64,000 bases of DNA, from positions 62,001-126,000 of the forward strand of contig NZ_ADEG01000058.1 of assembly GCF_000177075.1 (NCBI RefSeq). The letters are read 5' to 3'. Numbering within the stretch: the first letter of the stretch is position 1; every line of letters begins with the position of its first letter. Shown one piece after another: positions 22,600 through 32,011 of the stretch. This DNA is from Hoylesella buccalis ATCC 35310. GTDB lineage: Bacteria; Bacteroidota; Bacteroidia; Bacteroidales; Bacteroidaceae. A program made the translations under genes and the position numbers. The notes under the pieces were generated by a model. It was not told the DNA's origin. It was given only the letters and a program-made list of their open reading frames with translations, and searched no databases.

Positions 22600-23403
22600 A
22601 TGCAGACAGAGCGACCCTTGATTTTGATTTCGAACGACGACGGCTATCATTCACCCGGCATTCATGCCTTGGTAGACATGGTTTCCGATTTGTCAGATGT
22701 ACTGGTCTGCGCACCAGAGGCAGCTCGTTCGGGCTTTTCGTGTGCTTTTTCGGCTGTGGAATATCTGCGGTTAAAGCGCAGGAAGGACATCGGAACGGCT
22801 CAAGTGTGGTCGTGCAGTGGTACGCCGGTCGACTGTGTGAAGCTGGCTCTCGACCAGTTGTGCCCCAACAGGAGGCCGGCTCTCATCCTGGGCGGCATCA
22901 ACCACGGCGACAATTCGTCTGTAAACAATCACTATTCGGGTACCATGGGCATCGCCATGGAAGGCTGCATGAAGTACATCCCCTCGGTGGCTTTCTCCAG
23001 TTGTTATTACGAGGAGGATGCCAACCTTGAACCGTTGCGTCCATACGTGCGGATGGTGGTGAAGAAGGTGCTGGCGGACGGATTGCCCAAGGGCATCTGC
23101 CTGAACGTCAACTTTCCTGCCCGACAAGTGTTTGAGGGCATCAAAGTGTGCCGGATGACGATGGGCCGGTGGGTCAACGAGATAGTGAAACAGCATCATC
23201 CGCGCCAATACGATTATTATTGGGTGGTGGGTGAGTATCAGAACGATGAACCCAATGCCGAGGACTCCGACCAGTGGGCACTCAATCATGGCTACGTTGC
23301 CATTACGCCCACTAAGATGGATGTCACTGCTTACGAGTTTATGGATGAGATCAGAGAGTGGGAAAAACCAGTTGCCCCTTCGGCATTCAACGCCCAAGAC
23401 TGA
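22600..23403 (+). CDS. surE: 5'/3'-nucleotidase SurE
   Basis: A 267-residue metal-dependent nucleoside monophosphate phosphatase. It has the family N-terminus ILISNDDGYHSPGIHALV with metal-binding Asp-Asp, then CAPEAARSGFSC, SGTPVDCVKLAL and GGINHGDNSSVNNHYSGTMG. It is followed after 91 bp by lpxB. Confidence 0.96.
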   Translation: MQTERPLILISNDDGYHSPGIHALVDMVSDLSDVLVCAPEAARSGFSCAFSAVEYLRLKRRKDIGTAQVWSCSGTPVDCVKLALDQLCPNRRPALILGGINHGDNSSVNNHYSGTMGIAMEGCMKYIPSVAFSSCYYEEDANLEPLRPYVRMVVKKVLADGLPKGICLNVNFPARQVFEGIKVCRMTMGRWVNEIVKQHHPRQYDYYWVVGEYQNDEPNAEDSDQWALNHGYVAITPTKMDVTAYEFMDEIREWEKPVAPSAFNAQD

Positions 23404-23494
23404 TCCGTGTAGCCTCTTTGAACCGCTCACCGCTTGCTGAACGCTCCATATCGACGAGTGTGCGCACCATACTATATTCCAAAATCATGAGCTT

Positions 23495-24643
23495 ATGAAG
23501 TATTATTTGATTGTTGGCGAAGCCAGTGGAGACTTGCATGCCTCGCAGTTGATGATGGCTTTGAAAAAACAGGACAATGACGCTCAGTTTCGATTCTTTG
23601 GTGGAGACCTCATGACGGCGGTTGGGGGAGAGCGGGTGAGGCATTTCAAGGAAATGGCGTACATGGGGTTTATCCCTGTGCTGCTGCATCTGCGAACCAT
23701 CTTTAAGAACATGAAAATGTGCAAAGAAGACATTGTTCGGTGGCAGCCCGACGTAGTGATTTTGGTCGACTATGCCGGCTTTAACCTGAATATTGCTAAG
23801 TTCTTGAAAACCAATACAAACATACCTGCTTATTATTATATATCACCCAAGCTTTGGGCTTGGAAGGAATACCGCATCAAGAACATCAAGCGCGATGTGG
23901 CTGAGCTGTTTTCCATCCTGCCTTTCGAGGTCCCTTTCTTCGAGAAAAAACATCATTATCCCATTCATTATGTAGGCAATCCGACGGCCGATGAGGTGCG
24001 TCAGTTCCGTGCTTCATATACCGAGAGTTTCGAGGAGTTTCGTCTTGCGAATCATCTTGACAAAAACAAACCTATCATTGCCTTGCTGGCAGGAAGCAGA
24101 AAACAGGAAATTAAGGACAATCTGCCTGCCATGATTCAGGCAGCCAACGCTTATCCAGACTACCAACCTGTGCTGGCGGGTGCGCCATCTATTGAGGATG
24201 CTTATTACGAAGAATACCTGACTGGTACGAACGTCGCCTTGGTTAAAAACAGGACTTATCCGTTGTTGGCCCATGCTGCGGCAGCTTTGGTGACCAGTGG
24301 CACGGCAACGCTCGAAACGGCTTTGTTCGATGTGCCGCAAGTGGTGTGTTACAAGACGCCTGTACCTCGACTCATACGCTTTGCGTTCGAGCATATCATT
24401 AAGGTAAAGTACATCTCTCTGGTCAATCTCATCGCTGATCGGGAAGTGGTGCGAGAACTGTTTGCCGACCGCTTTACCCTCGCGAACATCGTCAAAGAAC
24501 TGGGACTTATCCTGCCAAGTGGCGGAGAACGCCAGAAAATGCTCGCCGATTATGCCGAGGTGCGTCATCAGTTGGGCGATCATGTAGCATCAGAAAATGC
24601 CGCAAAAATTATGGTTTCATTGTTGAAGGGCGAACGGCAGTAA
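23495..24643 (+). CDS. lpxB: Lipid-A-disaccharide synthase
   Basis: A 382-residue GT19 glycosyltransferase that joins UDP-diacylglucosamine and lipid X at the inner membrane in lipid A synthesis. Hallmarks: YLIVGEASGDLHASQL at the N-terminus, ISPKLWAWKEYRIK, LLAGSRKQEI and TSGTATLETALFDVPQVVCY. It is probably co-transcribed with surE and ends convergently with the SGNH gene. Confidence 0.96.
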   Translation: MKYYLIVGEASGDLHASQLMMALKKQDNDAQFRFFGGDLMTAVGGERVRHFKEMAYMGFIPVLLHLRTIFKNMKMCKEDIVRWQPDVVILVDYAGFNLNIAKFLKTNTNIPAYYYISPKLWAWKEYRIKNIKRDVAELFSILPFEVPFFEKKHHYPIHYVGNPTADEVRQFRASYTESFEEFRLANHLDKNKPIIALLAGSRKQEIKDNLPAMIQAANAYPDYQPVLAGAPSIEDAYYEEYLTGTNVALVKNRTYPLLAHAAAALVTSGTATLETALFDVPQVVCYKTPVPRLIRFAFEHIIKVKYISLVNLIADREVVRELFADRFTLANIVKELGLILPSGGERQKMLADYAEVRHQLGDHVASENAAKIMVSLLKGERQ

Positions 24644-24707
24644 CCGAGCGGTGTCTGCTCTTTTTAATGAGCCTCTTTACTTCTTGTCTATCAGCGCTTT
24701 ACAAATT

Positions 24708-24795
24708 CGTTCCAAAGTCTATGAGTTTGACCTGTAAAGTCATTGACTTTGCCCGCCAAACCCAATGACTTTGGCGGGCAAACTCAATGCTATTC
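24708..24795. repeat. 22-bp-period intergenic array B with embedded hairpin
   Basis: Within the 308-bp convergent gap lpxB/SGNH, four 16-nt cores stand in exact 22-bp phase at 24714, 24736, 24758 and 24780 (e.g. AAAGTCATTGACTTTG, almost perfectly palindromic). Two neighbouring spacers (CCCGCC and GCGGGC) are complementary. They form, with the core ends, a 10-bp stem (24751-24760 with 24770-24779, loop 9 nt) able to act as a bidirectional terminator. Confidence 0.85.
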
Positions 24796-24951
24796 ATATG
24801 TGAGGGTAATGGGGTGCTGTTTCACGTTTCGTCAGAGAAGAATGTCGAATCTCTGTTTACGTCATCCTATTCGCGATTGACCGAAAGACGGAACGTGACG
24901 AGTGCCACTTTTAGCACGTTCTATGCCGTGGCGCTAAAGTTATGCTTCGGT

Positions 24952-26034
24952 TTATTTGACAATCCCCATCTTTTTAATTTCCTGTAACACTACATCTGCC
25001 ATTCTCATGAAACCAAGATCTGTAAAGTGAATACCATCAACCGTTGCTTCGCCGTCATTTCCGATGAGGTTGTCGCTACTGATGTAATAGAGGTTGTTGT
25101 CTCCTTTTGCCTTGAGTGCCTGAAAACATTTTTTCAGTTCGATATTCTTGTCGTGGACAACTTTACTAATCTCTTGATCGTAAGTGCCATGGGGAAATAT
25201 GGGGTTTTCGATGAGCACGATAGGTGTATTTGGATTTTCTTTTCTGATGATGTTGACGAAAGGAATTGTCTTGTTCTTGACATTCTCTGGGCCGTTGTTC
25301 GGTGCGAAATCAAGGATGAACATCTGCGCATTTGTCTTTTTGGCGATGACTTCAGCCACATCCATGTCCAGTCTGCCGTTGCCGCTGAATCCAAGATTGA
25401 TTACCTCTGTGTTGAGCCTGCGTTCTAATATGTTGGTGAAACTCATTCCTGGTCGGGCCGCACAGCCACCTTGCGTGATGCTCGTTCCATACACAACGAT
25501 GGGTGCTTCTGTCCTCGGAAATGGCAGCGTGGGTTGGGCGATGGTCTTGGTAGAGTCGATGCCAATCTCAAGTGAAACAATTCCGTCATACAAGGGAAGG
25601 TAGAGCATGTATTCTCGCTCGATGGGTTTCATGTGATCGATGATGACTTGCGTGGAAACTTTCGCCGTAGGTCTGCCTGTTTTCATGAATACCCATTTGC
25701 CTTGATCCCAGGTGTATAAGTCAAGTCCTTTGGTTCCGGTGGGCGACATGTGGTTCATGTAGGCATCGTTCAGGGTTTCCCATCTGGCAGCAATCGTTGT
25801 ACTGTTGGTCTTGAACCTCACGGCGAGACCTGATGTGTTTTTGCCCAAATGCCAAACAGGAGGTCGACAGGTGTTTTTTAATTCTCGCGGCAAACGCTCG
25901 TATCTGGTTTCGGTATCATTGGATATTTTTCCAATAACCGGAAACTGATCGGCGTTGTAGTAAGTGATTTGTGAATACACAAGGGTAGGTGACAATAAGG
26001 TCAGGAGGAAAAAAATGACTTTGAAATGACGCAT
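24952..26034 (-). CDS. Secreted SGNH/GDSL hydrolase
   Basis: A 360-residue exported esterase-like protein (signal peptide MRHFKVIFFLLTLLSPTLVYS). An N-terminal beta domain contains a GxDLY-like motif (TKGLDLYTW, ~120). The C-terminal SGNH domain has the nucleophile Ser in YGTSITQGGCAARPG, an Asn/Gly block (LGFSGNGRLD) and the Asp/His pair in DGIHFTDLGF. Such proteins often deacylate glycans; the substrate is not evident. Monocistronic. Confidence 0.88.
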   Translation of the reverse strand: MRHFKVIFFLLTLLSPTLVYSQITYYNADQFPVIGKISNDTETRYERLPRELKNTCRPPVWHLGKNTSGLAVRFKTNSTTIAARWETLNDAYMNHMSPTGTKGLDLYTWDQGKWVFMKTGRPTAKVSTQVIIDHMKPIEREYMLYLPLYDGIVSLEIGIDSTKTIAQPTLPFPRTEAPIVVYGTSITQGGCAARPGMSFTNILERRLNTEVINLGFSGNGRLDMDVAEVIAKKTNAQMFILDFAPNNGPENVKNKTIPFVNIIRKENPNTPIVLIENPIFPHGTYDQEISKVVHDKNIELKKCFQALKAKGDNNLYYISSDNLIGNDGEATVDGIHFTDLGFMRMADVVLQEIKKMGIVK

Positions 26035-26227
26035 AAGTATGAGATTAATGTTATTGGTATGTAGTTTTTTTCATGTTAACTCATTGTGTCTTGCAAATTT
26101 AGAAAATTAAAGTATAAAGCACAAACAAAAGACGTGGAAAATGTTTATGTAGGCAAACTGAGGCGAAATGTGGTGCAGATGATTCTTGAGATGAATCACC
26201 CGTGTTGGTTTTGGGTATGTGGAAACC

Positions 26228-27091
26228 TTACAACAAGGTGATGGAATAAAGATAAATAACGGCTGCCGGAATGGCCATCAGGGAAGAGTCGAAGCGGTCG
26301 AGCATGCCTCCGTGGCCAGGTAGGATGTTACCACTGTCTTTAATTCCTAATGTTCGTTTGAACAACGATTCGACTAAATCGCCCCAAGTACCAAATACAA
26401 CCACGACCAAACCCAAGCCCAACCATTCCCAAAGGTTCAGGGTGGATAAGTTTTCACCTTGCGACTCTAAAAAATAAATGATGGTAGCTACAATCAACAC
26501 CAGTACGCCGCCACCGATACTGCCTTCCCAACTCTTGGCGGGAGAGATGCGAGGAAATAGTTTGTGCTTACCAAAGAGCGAGCCTGTGCAGTAGGCTCCC
26601 GTGTCATTGGTCCATAGAAAAATGAAGATACTCAGAGGAAGTAAGTAGTAAAAATGGGTCACACCGTCTGGTGATTGTCTGAAAGCCAGCACATTGATCA
26701 TCGAGAGTGGCAGCGCAATGTACAGTTGCGAAAGCGTGGTGTATGCCCAGTCGTTCACCGCATCCTTGCTTTGCGTGTACAGATTACTGATGAATAGGTA
26801 AACGATGGTGAGGAGATAGGGAACAAATACCGCATTGGTTTGGATGAAGCCACTGTTGACACCTGCCACGGCAAGAAAGAAATAAACGCCGGCTATCGTT
26901 GTGATGAATCGGTTAACGGTAACGTTCTCACGGTCGTTTACCAATCCTGTAAACTCCCAAATTGTCATGCCAGTGATGAGTGTAAAGACGAATATCATGG
27001 CAACAGGGCGCAAAAAACAGGTTGTCATGATGGCAACGAACAAAATACCAGTGATGCTTCGCGTAATGAGATTTTTAAGTTTTGGTGTCAT
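26228..27091 (-). CDS. cdsA: Phosphatidate cytidylyltransferase
   Basis: Makes CDP-diacylglycerol for phospholipid synthesis in the inner membrane. The 287-residue protein has about eight membrane segments and ends with the CDP-alcohol signature SPAKSWEGSIGGG ... LVESLFKRTLGIKDSGNILPGHGGMLDRFDS. I start at MTPKLKNL (27091); the longer reading to 27169 would translate the AACTYGTN repeat. It is the last gene of rsfS-ftsH-cdsA. Confidence 0.94.
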   Translation of the reverse strand: MTPKLKNLITRSITGILFVAIMTTCFLRPVAMIFVFTLITGMTIWEFTGLVNDRENVTVNRFITTIAGVYFFLAVAGVNSGFIQTNAVFVPYLLTIVYLFISNLYTQSKDAVNDWAYTTLSQLYIALPLSMINVLAFRQSPDGVTHFYYLLPLSIFIFLWTNDTGAYCTGSLFGKHKLFPRISPAKSWEGSIGGGVLVLIVATIIYFLESQGENLSTLNLWEWLGLGLVVVVFGTWGDLVESLFKRTLGIKDSGNILPGHGGMLDRFDSSLMAIPAAVIYLYSITLL

Positions 27092-27097
27092 GGATGG

Positions 27098-27215
27098 TTC
27101 ATAGTTGACAAGTTCACAAGTTGACGAGTTCACAAGTTGATTGTGAGGAGTTGACAAGTCGACAAGCAATAAGTCTATTTACTCGTCAACTTGTCAACTA
27201 AAAACTCGTCAACTA
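27098..27215. repeat. AACTYGTN 8-bp repeats in both orientations (ftsH/cdsA gap)
   Basis: The left half carries AGTTNACNAGTT words; the right half (27181-27215) carries the reverse complement ACTTGTCAACT type. The whole can fold as a long imperfect hairpin between ftsH and cdsA and could act as an attenuator or mRNA processing site (inference). Confidence 0.7.
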
Positions 27216-29246
27216 AAACTCTTGTTTATTCTCTTTCAATGTTCTTTGATGTTCTTCTTCAGCCGCTTTTACTTCTTCAGGCATGTCTTCCAGCTTGGGT
27301 TCATTGTCCTGCATGATTTCTTGTGAGCGGCTAACCCATGGGCGTTTGCCGAATATCTTTTCAACATCTTCAGCAAATATCACCTCGCGAGTGAGCAAAA
27401 GCTCTGCCAGCTTGGCATGACCCTCTTTGTGTTCAGTGAGTAATTGCTTGGCTCTGTCGTACTGTTCGTTGATCATCTTCAGCACCTCGTCATCGATAAT
27501 CTTTGCCGTGGTCTCTGAGTAGGGCTTCTGGAACTGATATTCTTGGTTGTTGTAGTAGCAAATGTTGGGCAGTACATCGCTCATACCGGCGTAGGCAATC
27601 ATGCTATACGAACTCTTTGTAGCACGCTCCAGGTCGTTGATGGCACCAGTGGAAATCTGCCCTACGCACAGTTCTTCGGCAGCTCGGCCACCCAATAAGG
27701 CGCACATCTCGTCGAGCATCTGCTCCTTTGTGGTGATTTGTCGCTCTTCGGGTAGATACCATGCGGCGCCTAAGGCTCTTCCGCGCGGAACAATAGAGAC
27801 CTTAACGAGCGGATGAGCATGCTCGCAGAACCATGATACGGTAGCGTGTCCGGCCTCATGAAGAGCGATGGTGCGCTTCTCACCAGCCGTCATAATCTTG
27901 GTTTTCTTTTCCAGTCCACCAACGATACGGTCCACAGCATCCAGGAAGTCTTGCTTTCCAACTTGTGTCTTATTGTGTCTTGCGGCAATCAATGCGGCCT
28001 CGTTGCAGACGTTAGCGATGTCGGCACCAGAGAATCCCGGTGTTTGTCGTGACAGGAAGTCGATGTCCAAATCAGGTGCTACCTTCACTCTACGAAGATG
28101 AACCAGGAATATTTCTTTGCGTTCGGGTAGGTCAGGCAAGTCCACACTGATTTGTCTGTCAAAGCGTCCTGCACGCAACAGGGCATTGTCGAGCATGTCA
28201 GCGCGGTTGGTGGCAGCCAGAATAATGACGCCACTGTTGGTGCCAAAGCCGTCCATTTCGGTCAACAAGGCATTCAACGTGTTCTCCCTTTCATCGTTTC
28301 CGCCCATGGCAGGATTCTTGCTGCGGGCCCTTCCTACGGCGTCAATCTCATCGATGAAGATGATACAGGGTGATTTTTCTTTGGCTTGTCGGAACAAGTC
28401 GCGTACACGACTGGCACCAACTCCAACGAACATCTCTACGAAATCGGAGCCACTCATGGAGAAGAATGGCACACCAGCTTCACCTGCAACTGCCTTTGCC
28501 AGCAAGGTTTTACCCGTTCCCGGAGGTCCTACGAGCAGTGCTCCCTTAGGTATTTTACCGCCCAGGTCGGTGTATTTCTGTGGATTTTTCAGGAAGTCAA
28601 CAATCTCTTGCACTTCTTGTTTGGCGCCAGCTTGTCCTGCTACGTCCTTAAAGGTGATGCCTAGGTCGTTGCCTTTCTCGTACATCTTGGCCTTACTCTT
28701 ACCAACATTGAAGACGCCACCAGACCCACCGGCACCTCCACCGCCCATTCTTCGCATCAGGAAAATCCACATGACGATGAGAAAAATGGGGAATGAGAGG
28801 TTGAGAAGAATGTTCATCAGGTCGCTTCCTTTCTCGTTCTCGTAGCTGAAGTCGGCAATTTTACCAGATGATTGTTCTGCTGTTAGGTATTTTTCCAGTT
28901 CGTCAACCGATCCAAATTCCACTTCAACGTAGGGTGATGTGCCCGTCTGCTTGGCCGTCATGTTGAAGACATCGCGGATGTGTTCGGGCTTAACGTACAT
29001 CTTCAAGATATTCTGTTCCTTGTTGATGACCACATTCTTGGCGTAACCTTTTGCGATGTATTGCTTGAATTTCGAATAAGTTGCTTTCTTATTGGCGCTT
29101 GCGTTGCCCAAAGAGTTACCACCTCCGGTCATGAAAAATATGGCCAGTGTAATAGCAACAATTGCGTAAATCCAGTTCATATTGAACTTAGGCATCTTGG
29201 GTTGATTGTCGTTGTTATTGTTGTAGGGATTGTTTTTATTGTCCAT
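27213..29246 (-). CDS. ftsH: ATP-dependent zinc metalloprotease FtsH
   Basis: A 677-residue membrane AAA+ protease for quality control of membrane and regulatory proteins. Two membrane segments (~25-40 and ~147-163) flank a periplasmic domain. The AAA domain has Walker A GPPGTGKT (240-247), Walker B IIFIDEID and the pore motif FVGVGASR. The protease domain has HEAGH (463-467). The C-terminus is acidic. It lies 50 bp downstream of rsfS. Confidence 0.98.
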   Translation of the reverse strand: MDNKNNPYNNNNDNQPKMPKFNMNWIYAIVAITLAIFFMTGGGNSLGNASANKKATYSKFKQYIAKGYAKNVVINKEQNILKMYVKPEHIRDVFNMTAKQTGTSPYVEVEFGSVDELEKYLTAEQSSGKIADFSYENEKGSDLMNILLNLSFPIFLIVMWIFLMRRMGGGGAGGSGGVFNVGKSKAKMYEKGNDLGITFKDVAGQAGAKQEVQEIVDFLKNPQKYTDLGGKIPKGALLVGPPGTGKTLLAKAVAGEAGVPFFSMSGSDFVEMFVGVGASRVRDLFRQAKEKSPCIIFIDEIDAVGRARSKNPAMGGNDERENTLNALLTEMDGFGTNSGVIILAATNRADMLDNALLRAGRFDRQISVDLPDLPERKEIFLVHLRRVKVAPDLDIDFLSRQTPGFSGADIANVCNEAALIAARHNKTQVGKQDFLDAVDRIVGGLEKKTKIMTAGEKRTIALHEAGHATVSWFCEHAHPLVKVSIVPRGRALGAAWYLPEERQITTKEQMLDEMCALLGGRAAEELCVGQISTGAINDLERATKSSYSMIAYAGMSDVLPNICYYNNQEYQFQKPYSETTAKIIDDEVLKMINEQYDRAKQLLTEHKEGHAKLAELLLTREVIFAEDVEKIFGKRPWVSRSQEIMQDNEPKLEDMPEEVKAAEEEHQRTLKENKQEF

Positions 29247-29296
29247 AAAGATGAGTTCTGTTATAATAGGATAGGAATATCAAATGCAATGCTAAT

Positions 29297-29656
29297 TTAG
29301 TCTTGGTCTGGAATCCTCGTCAGTTTGGCGTCTTCCCAAAGGTTCTCCAGGTCGTAAAATGCTCTTGTTTCCGGCAAGAAGACGTGAACCAGCACGTCAG
29401 TGAAATCAATGGCCACCCATTGGTTCGCTCCAAGGCCGATAACATTGACCGGTTTCTCCTTCAAATCCTCACGGACTGTGTCGCCAATTGATTCGGAAAT
29501 CGCCTCCACTTGGGTGGGAGAGTTGCCTTGACAGATGACAAAGTAATTGGCTATCGCCCCTTCGATGTTGCTTAAGTCAGCAATGACGATGTCCTGACCT
29601 TTCTTCTCTTGTATTCCTTTTGTGATGATGTCGACTAATTGTTTTGATTGTTTCAT
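29297..29656 (-). CDS. rsfS: Ribosomal silencing factor RsfS
   Basis: A 119-residue RsfS/Iojap protein that binds L14 on the 50S subunit and blocks subunit joining when nutrients are short. Shown by GQDIVIADLSNIEG, ANYFVICQGNSPTQV and NQWVAIDFTDVLVHVFLPE. First gene of the rsfS-ftsH-cdsA unit. Confidence 0.93.
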   Translation of the reverse strand: MKQSKQLVDIITKGIQEKKGQDIVIADLSNIEGAIANYFVICQGNSPTQVEAISESIGDTVREDLKEKPVNVIGLGANQWVAIDFTDVLVHVFLPETRAFYDLENLWEDAKLTRIPDQD

Positions 29657-29696
29657 CCTCTAAAAATGATGTATAATATGTGGTACTATTATTCTA

Positions 29697-29704
29697 CAAA
29701 GTTA
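29697..29704 (-). promoter_or_regulatory. Putative -7 box of rsfS-ftsH-cdsA
   Basis: TAACTTTG on the minus strand 41 bp upstream of rsfS; no TTTG at the standard distance. Confidence 0.5.
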
Positions 29705-29775
29705 GTGCTAAATAACTACAAAAGGCATAAAATATGAAATAAATTAGTTTTTTTAAGAAAAAAGCACCACTTATT

Positions 29776-29806
29776 ATTGCGGTATCAAAAAAAAGTAGTA
29801 ATTTTG
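29776..29806 (+). promoter_or_regulatory. Promoter of tRNA-Gln
   Basis: ATTG (29776-29779), 19 bp with an A8 tract, TAATTTTG (29799-29806), 34 bp upstream of the tRNA. Confidence 0.65.
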
Positions 29807-29839
29807 CAAACGCAAATAGGCAATGACCGTATTTGATTT

Positions 29840-29913
29840 TGGGATATGGTGTAATGGTAACACTACAGATTCTGGTCCTGTCATTCTTGGTTCGAGTCCG
29901 AGTATCCCAACCA
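29840..29913 (+). tRNA. tRNA-Gln (anticodon CTG)
   Basis: A complete cloverleaf. Acceptor TGGGATA pairs with TATCCCA, including the U1-A72 pair typical of tRNA-Gln. The D-stem is GTGT/ACAC, the anticodon loop TTCTGGT (anticodon CTG), and the T-arm CTTGG-TTCGAGT-CCGAG. Discriminator A is followed by an encoded CCA. The last anticodon-stem pair (31-39) is A-C, the only mismatch. Confidence 0.93.
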
Positions 29914-29916
29914 CTT

Positions 29917-29952
29917 AAAAGTGTTTTCTTATCATAGAAAGCACTTTTTTTT
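29917..29952 (+). terminator. tRNA-Gln terminator
   Basis: Imperfect hairpin AAAAGTG(T)TTTCT / AGAAA(G)CACTTTT directly after the tRNA, running into eight T. Confidence 0.85.
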
Positions 29953-30063
29953 GATTCCCTAAGGGCAACATGCTTGCTTTGTTCATCCACTAAAGGTGTT
30001 AGAAGACGGTTGTTTTTCATCTTTTTTAAGTGTATGAGTTCGCTAAACCTCATTTTTTTTCTA

Positions 30064-30071
30064 TAGTTTTG
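30064..30071 (+). promoter_or_regulatory. Putative -7 box of msrAB
   Basis: TAGTTTTG, 23 bp upstream of the start codon, after a T8 tract; no good -33 element. Confidence 0.45.
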
Positions 30072-30094
30072 TAAATCATCAGACCATAAAAGGT

Positions 30095-31165
30095 ATGAAA
30101 ATAATCAATTGCCAAATACTTTGTTTGTTATGGGCTTTCCTTTTAATGGGTTGTCATGGACGAGCACAAGTAGCTGCAGAAAAAGAATTAGATATGAACG
30201 AACAGGCTGAATTATACTTGGCAGGTGGATGCTTTTGGGGTACAGAACACTTTTTGAAGCAAATCAATGGCGTTCTCAGTACCGAAGTTGGATATGCGAA
30301 TGGGCGTGGACTAAATCCTTCTTATGAGGAGGTATGTACAGATCAAACAGGTTTTGCAGAAGCTGTACACGTTGTTTATAATCCTCAAGTATTACCTATT
30401 TCTTTACTTTTAATATTGTATTTTAAGACGATCGACCCTACCTCTTTAAATAGACAGGGTGGAGATGTTGGTACACAGTATCGCACTGGTATTTATTATA
30501 CAGATGCACATGACTTGCCCATGATTCAAGCTGAGATGGCCAAGTTGAGCAAAGAATATTCGAAGAAGATACAAATAGAAGTTCAGCCTCTTCGGAATTT
30601 CTATGCAGCAGAAGATTATCACCAAGATTACTTGGATAAAAATCCTGGAGGATATTGCCATGTTCCACAGGCATTGATGCAGTATGCGCGTGTAGCCAAC
30701 AAGGATACAGCCGAATCTTCACGTTATGTGAAGAAAACGGATGCAGAACTGAAGCAGCAGTTGACACCTTTACAATACGAGGTTACTCAGCATGCCGCTA
30801 CCGAGCGTCCTTATGATAATGAATACAATGGTGAATTTAGACCAGGCATCTATGTAGACATCACCACTGGCGAGCCGCTGTTTTTGAGTACTGATAAGTT
30901 TGAGTCTGGCTGTGGATGGCCTGCGTTCAGCAAGCCAATTGACCCACATTTCTTGGAAGAAAAGCAAGACTTATCTCACGGGATGCAGCGTACCGAGGTG
31001 CGAAGTGCTAAAGGTCAAGCCCATTTGGGACATGTTTTTAACGATGGCCCTAAAGACCGAGGTGGGTTGCGATATTGCATTAACAGTGCTTCTTTGCGTT
31101 TTGTTCCTCAAGAAGAAATGAAAGCGCAAGGATACGAAAAGTATCTTATTTTGCTGGAGCATTGA
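30095..31165 (+). CDS. msrAB: Peptide methionine sulfoxide reductase MsrA-MsrB fusion, lipoprotein
   Basis: A 356-residue fusion that repairs both S- and R-methionine sulfoxide. The signal peptide ends in lipobox LLMGC (Cys20), placing it in the envelope. MsrA (~38-190) has catalytic GCFWG (Cys46) and GDVGTQYRTGIYY. MsrB (~215-345) has CGWPAFSKPI and the catalytic RYCINSASLRF (Cys328). Metal-ligand CxxC pairs seen in many MsrB proteins are not obvious. It likely protects exported proteins from oxidants. Confidence 0.95.
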   Translation: MKIINCQILCLLWAFLLMGCHGRAQVAAEKELDMNEQAELYLAGGCFWGTEHFLKQINGVLSTEVGYANGRGLNPSYEEVCTDQTGFAEAVHVVYNPQVLPISLLLILYFKTIDPTSLNRQGGDVGTQYRTGIYYTDAHDLPMIQAEMAKLSKEYSKKIQIEVQPLRNFYAAEDYHQDYLDKNPGGYCHVPQALMQYARVANKDTAESSRYVKKTDAELKQQLTPLQYEVTQHAATERPYDNEYNGEFRPGIYVDITTGEPLFLSTDKFESGCGWPAFSKPIDPHFLEEKQDLSHGMQRTEVRSAKGQAHLGHVFNDGPKDRGGLRYCINSASLRFVPQEEMKAQGYEKYLILLEH

Positions 31166-31179
31166 GAAATACGGGTCGT

Positions 31180-31210
31180 CCCGTTGACTTAATGGACTTT
31201 AGTCAATGGG
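31180..31210. terminator. Hairpin after msrAB
   Basis: Arms CCCGTTGAC (31180-31188) and GTCAATGGG (31202-31210) pair with one G-T; only a short T run follows. Confidence 0.55.
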
Positions 31211-31283
31211 ATGATGGTCTTTCAAGCAGTGCTTTGGAAACGATAGGGTATTTTCTCTAAAACAAGAACTAAAACCAATAGAT

Positions 31284-32009
31284 ATGAGTTTACAAGATAT
31301 TTTGAATCACCGACGTGCCATTCGTCATTTCGATCCTGTCAAACCGCTTGACACAGCGCGTGTACGTCATTGCTTGGAGTTGGCTGCTTTGGCACCAACC
31401 AGTTCGAACATGCAACTTTGGGAGTGTTATCATGTCACTCAACCGAAGATTCTCAAAAAGCTGACCCATGCTCTTTTAGATCAGCAGACGGCAGAAACCG
31501 CACAGCAAATGGTGGTGTTCGTCACACGTAGGGACAAGCATCGGGCGCATGCCAAGGCTGTGAAGGCGTTCGAAATAGAGAATGTCATGCAAAACAGTCC
31601 GAAGGAGAAACAAGCCAAACGCATCAAAAAATGGCAGGTGTATTACGATTTTGTGATGCCACTGTTTTACACTCGCTTCTTTTGGTTGCTGGGATTGTTT
31701 CGCAAATTGCTGGCTCAAATCATCGGATTGTTCCGTCCTATCGTGAAACAAGTGACCGAAGGCGATACGCGCATCACGGTTCATAAGAGTTGCGCCCTTG
31801 TCGTTCAGACGTTCATGTTGGCTATGAGCGAGGAAGGATACGACACATGTCCTGTTGAGGGATTTGACAGTTGGCTGGTCAAGAAGGCTTTAGGACTTCC
31901 TTACCACACGGAGATTAACATGGTTATCACATGCGGCGTGCGTCTGCCTGACGGTGTTCGATCCGAACGATACCGCCTTCCTTTCGAGCAAGTGTACCAT
32001 CAAGTGTGA
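31284..32009 (+). CDS. Nitroreductase family protein
   Basis: A 241-residue FMN-dependent oxidoreductase of the nitroreductase fold. Shown by the N-terminal ILNHRRAIRHFDP, LAALAPTSSNMQLWECYHV and TCPVEGFDSWLVKKALGLP. The middle has a hydrophobic insert (~110-150; LFYTRFFWLLGLFRKLLAQI) that might touch the membrane. The substrate is unknown. It stands alone between msrAB and the repeat region. Confidence 0.88.
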   Translation: MSLQDILNHRRAIRHFDPVKPLDTARVRHCLELAALAPTSSNMQLWECYHVTQPKILKKLTHALLDQQTAETAQQMVVFVTRRDKHRAHAKAVKAFEIENVMQNSPKEKQAKRIKKWQVYYDFVMPLFYTRFFWLLGLFRKLLAQIIGLFRPIVKQVTEGDTRITVHKSCALVVQTFMLAMSEEGYDTCPVEGFDSWLVKKALGLPYHTEINMVITCGVRLPDGVRSERYRLPFEQVYHQV

Positions 32010-32011
32010 TA

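Noticed and set aside
24816-24831. Possible parS site near parAB (TGTTTCACGT...)
   Set aside because: Only the left half matches the parS palindrome; the right half reads TTCGTC instead of GAAACA.
27092-27169. N-terminal extension of CdsA by 26 residues
   Set aside because: It would translate AACTYGTN repeats from a TTG start; MTPKLKNL is a natural start.
29694-30053. 119-codon minus-strand ORF
   Set aside because: It crosses the tRNA-Gln gene, its promoter and its terminator.
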